Shown here: piece by piece, positions 61,952 to 64,000 of the stretch | How positions within the stretch are numbered: the stretch's first letter is position 1 | How the letters are laid out: each line of letters starts with the position of its first letter | Assembly (NCBI RefSeq): GCF_027925025.1 | Contig: NZ_AP027058.1 | Coordinates: 868,001 to 932,000 of the forward strand | Length of the DNA stretch: 64,000 nt | Origin: Limnohabitans sp. MORI2 | GTDB lineage: Bacteria; Pseudomonadota; Gammaproteobacteria; Burkholderiales; Burkholderiaceae_C | Direction of reading: 5' to 3' | Notes under the pieces: generated by a model | Database searches by the model: none | What the model saw: only the letters and a program-made list of their open reading frames with translations | What the model was told of the DNA's origin: nothing | Program-made: the position numbers and the translations under genes

Positions 61952-62244
61952 GTGTCGTAGCCGTCGACGATGGCAATCGTTCCGATTGAGTTGTTGGTTC
62001 GATGGGAGAGGATGGCTTGATAGGCATGACTGTGGTACCAAGCTTCAGCCGTCTCTCGGTTTGGAAATTCCACAACGACTTGGCGCTCACCTTGGGGCTG
62101 CCCTTCCAGTTGGGTGGAGTGCCCACCTCGAACCAAGTATTTGCCTCCAAACGCTTCAATGGTTTGGGGGACTTGGCCAGCATAGGTTGCATAAGCAACA
62201 GGGTTGGTGATGGTGATTTGACCGACTAAGTAGGCTTTGGTCAT
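61948..62244 (-). CDS. DUF1330 family protein
   Basis: 98 residues. The pattern KAYLVGQITITNPVAYATYAGQVPQTIEAFGGKYLVRGG, then VVVEFPNRETAEAWYHSHAYQAI is the ferredoxin-like DUF1330 family (ABM superfamily). No biochemical role is settled for it. It is 23 bases downstream of the DUF3297 gene and is coupled to the membrane protein gene that follows. Confidence 0.85.
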   Translation of the reverse strand: MTKAYLVGQITITNPVAYATYAGQVPQTIEAFGGKYLVRGGHSTQLEGQPQGERQVVVEFPNRETAEAWYHSHAYQAILSHRTNNSIGTIAIVDGYDT

Positions 62245-62267
62245 CTGAGGCTTTCGTGTGGGATGTT

Positions 62268-62519
62268 TTAACGATAAAACGCTTCAACCTTACCTTTGAG
62301 TTTGATCAGCAAAGGTTTTCCCTTGCGATCCAGTGTTTTGTTGGAGGGGACTTTGATCCAACCTTCAGACAAACAATACTCTTCTACATCGAAGCGATCT
62401 TTGTTATTGAAGCGAATGCCAATGTCGTGCTCGAACACCGCAGCCACGTAATGTGGGCTGCGCGGGTCAATCGACAAATGATCGGGGAGCGTGGGGCGTT
62501 GTGTGTTTGCATCAGTCAT
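62268..62519 (-). CDS. DUF3297 family protein
   Basis: 83 residues from the ATG at 62519. The family pattern PDHLSIDPRSPHYVAAVFEHDIGIRFNNKDRFDVEEYCLSEGWIKVPSNKTLDRKGKPL covers nearly the whole protein. Its role is unknown; members are short and soluble. The longer reading to 62597 includes an unrelated N-terminus. Confidence 0.85.
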   Translation of the reverse strand: MTDANTQRPTLPDHLSIDPRSPHYVAAVFEHDIGIRFNNKDRFDVEEYCLSEGWIKVPSNKTLDRKGKPLLIKLKGKVEAFYR

Positions 62520-62600
62520 GCCTGTGATTTTCCATGATTTATGCGATGCGATGCACGTCAAGAGATGACGATAGGTTTGCAAATAAAATCCGAACACCTT

Positions 62601-63056
62601 ATGTCCAAATATTTATTTTTATTCTGCGTTGTTGTTTGGCATTCAAACCTGTGGGCAGGGTGGGTGTTTCTCACCAACAACAGCCACGGGGCTAACGATT
62701 ACTACTACGCACCCGTCGAGGACAAGGGCAAGATCAAGGTATTGCGCACGTTCACCCAAATGCCGGTGGATGCCAAGGTGCCTTTTCATACACCGAAGGC
62801 CGTCGTGAAAGTGACTTTGTATAACTACTCATCAGAGCAGTCGACGTACGAAATCAATTGCCAAGAGCAAACGATTCAATTGATGGAGCGAATTTTCTAC
62901 CGCGATATGGTGGGTAAAGTGCCATTCATCACGCATCAGGCCAAAGATACGTTTATTCAGCAGAGTAATTCAGAGTTTGCGAAGCAATTCATCAAGACGC
63001 CTTTGCATTTTGATGACATCCGACACTACCGGATGCACGAGGCCGCTTGTCGATAA
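62601..63056 (+). CDS. Secreted surface-adhesin-E-like protein
   Basis: 151 residues from the ATG at 62601. A signal peptide (about 1-18, ending NLWA) precedes a domain with GWVFLTNNSHGANDYYYAPVED, KIKVLRTF, VKVTLYNYSSEQSTYEINCQEQTIQLMERIFYRDMVGK. This order (strand, Y-Y, colour-like repeat, one Cys before the TIQL strand) matches the surface-adhesin E family seen widely in Burkholderiales. Only one or two Cys remain. Function unknown. Confidence 0.7.
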   Translation: MSKYLFLFCVVVWHSNLWAGWVFLTNNSHGANDYYYAPVEDKGKIKVLRTFTQMPVDAKVPFHTPKAVVKVTLYNYSSEQSTYEINCQEQTIQLMERIFYRDMVGKVPFITHQAKDTFIQQSNSEFAKQFIKTPLHFDDIRHYRMHEAACR

Positions 63057-63062
63057 AAAGGG

Positions 63063-63130
63063 GACCGCTCCCGGCGGTGAATTGGAGTCCACACGCGCCC
63101 TAAAACTTCGGGCTGGTGGCGAGAGCGGTC
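63063..63130. repeat. Structured inverted repeat between convergent genes
   Basis: GACCGCTC (63063-63070) and GAGCGGTC (63123-63130) form a perfect 8-bp outer stem; smaller stems are possible inside (GCCC/GGGC and CGCC/GGCG). There is no T-run, so it is not a standard terminator. Nature unknown. Confidence 0.4.
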
Positions 63131-63189
63131 ATAAACCTAAGCAACCTTGAACCCTATATATCGGTCCAAAGTGCCAAGGCTTTAGCGGT

Positions 63190-63807
63190 TTAACCGATCA
63201 AATCCACACGACCGTCCAAACTCATCACGCCAGTGATGACGCTGAGCTTGGGATGACGCTTGAGCACTTGACGGCGGAACTCGTTCAAGGCTTCTGCATG
63301 TGCTTCAGTTTCGTCGTGCTTGTCAGCCACTTTGTCATCACCGAAGGCCAACTTGGCTGCGCCGCAATCGCGGTGGGTGATGCCCACCACGCGTTTGATG
63401 TGGTGCAAAGACACGGTGATGTCCAAGTTGTCCCAATAGGCTTTGTGCCAAGCTGAGAATTTGGGGTGCACAGCGCCGATGGGGCCGCCAGCAATCACGA
63501 ATTGGCTGTAGTTGTCGGTCAACTTGTCGCGGCTGATGCCTTGCAGCAAGCCCATGTATTGCCAGCTCAGGGTGGTAAAGCGTGGGTCAATGCAGTTGAC
63601 CAACATGGCTTCGTAGTTGCCGCTGGCAGCTTGCGCTTGAAAAGGCGAGAGGCCCATCAAACCGCCAGCCACAGTGGCGGCACCTGCGGCTAAGAAGCCG
63701 CGGCGTGAGTGGTTGCCGGCCAATTGAAGCGGGCCGCAGCAGGCGCAAGTAGGGGTCATGTTGCTCACAATAATGTCCTTGTTGTGGTTAAAAAGAGAGT
63801 TAGCCAT
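63190..63807 (-). CDS. Tat-exported beta-carbonic-anhydrase-like protein
   Basis: 205 residues, or 189 from a later ATG at 63759 (MTPTCACCG). A twin-arginine signal (NHSRRGFLAAGAATVAGGLMGLSPFQAQA) leads to a domain with LVNCIDPRFTTL, LHHIKRVVGITHRDCGAAKLAFGD and VITGVMSLDGRVDLI. VNCIDPR and HRDCG are the Cys-Asp-Arg and His-x-x-Cys zinc motifs of beta-carbonic anhydrases. Periplasmic location is unusual for the class. The N-terminal Cys cluster (CACCG) is odd. Confidence 0.8.
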   Translation of the reverse strand: MANSLFNHNKDIIVSNMTPTCACCGPLQLAGNHSRRGFLAAGAATVAGGLMGLSPFQAQAASGNYEAMLVNCIDPRFTTLSWQYMGLLQGISRDKLTDNYSQFVIAGGPIGAVHPKFSAWHKAYWDNLDITVSLHHIKRVVGITHRDCGAAKLAFGDDKVADKHDETEAHAEALNEFRRQVLKRHPKLSVITGVMSLDGRVDLIG

Positions 63808-63909
63808 GGGTTGTCGGCATCAAACCGATAGGCTTTAGTAATTTTGATGATTTTTCCAGAATTTAATCATCCTCGGGCTTGGGGCTAATGCCCATGCGTG
63901 CCGTCGATA

Positions 63910-64000
63910 ATGATGTCAACCATGTCTAGCACTCCGTCTGCGTCTTCTACTTTTCGCGTTTTGAGCCTCATCCCCCCGATGACGCAACTCAACACGCCTT
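63910..64000 (+). CDS. Start of a probable B12-binding radical SAM protein (partial)
   Basis: Only 30 codons are in the window. The start could be 63910, 63913 or 63922; no ribosome site decides between them. After a Ser/Thr-rich stretch it reads FRVLSLIPPMTQLNTP, which resembles the N-terminal LLxPPxxxxxTP of cobalamin-binding radical SAM enzymes. The call rests on this short motif only. Confidence 0.45.
   Translation, partial: MMSTMSSTPSASSTFRVLSLIPPMTQLNTP

Overview
The window looks like chromosome from a Burkholderiales betaproteobacterium, most like a freshwater Comamonadaceae (Limnohabitans or Rhodoferax type). This is inferred from gene content and order: a ribD-ribE-ribBX-ribH-nusB block, a fimT-pilV-pilW-pilX-pilE minor pilin operon, a ZTP riboswitch before glyA, an hpnCDE squalene cluster, and tRNA-Leu followed by tig-clpP-clpX-lon. 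Species cannot be fixed from sequence alone.

Layout. 0-11.6 kb, nearly all minus strand: a partial acyltransferase, ybgC-tolQ-tolR-tolA (envelope), an aminotransferase, nusB, the riboflavin genes, the minor pilins and nrdR. 11.6-13.5 kb: an intergenic cluster of hairpin repeats, glyA and its ZTP riboswitch. 13.5-25.1 kb: housekeeping genes (lytic transglycosylase, DUF349 protein, lpxH, two cyclophilins, a TPR protein, cysS, AlkA-type glycosylase, accA, tilS, lysC) ending in tRNA-Ser(GCU).

25.18-36.72 kb is an 11.5 kb genomic island inserted in the tRNA-Ser 3' end. It has a P4-type integrase, a 3' tRNA repeat at each end, a P4-satellite-like replication module (AlpA-type regulator, primase-polymerase-like protein, VapE-type helicase, and a cluster of GGTNACC repeats that could be an origin), and a much more AT-rich five-gene minus-strand cassette. 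That cassette encodes a zinc-knuckle protein, a large serine recombinase, two different ParB/RepB-like proteins without ParA, and a small unknown protein, the last four joined by 4-bp start/stop overlaps. It is the best candidate for an undescribed system here.

36.7-46.1 kb is a cell-envelope and signalling locus: an S8 protease, a degenerate EAL protein, an OmpR-type regulator with FecR/LysM, truncated CHASE2 and small secreted proteins, then bactofilin-M23 peptidase-bactofilin-RodZ-like. The S8 protease and the CHASE2 protein share a homologous C-terminal tail although their main domains are unrelated.

46.1-64 kb: hemH, a HAD hydrolase, hpnEDC, an RND efflux pair behind a TetR-type operator, tRNA-Leu, tig-clpP-clpX-lon, tRNA-Gly and tRNA-Cys, a candidate small RNA, several small proteins, a Tat-exported carbonic-anhydrase-like protein and the start of a probable radical SAM gene.
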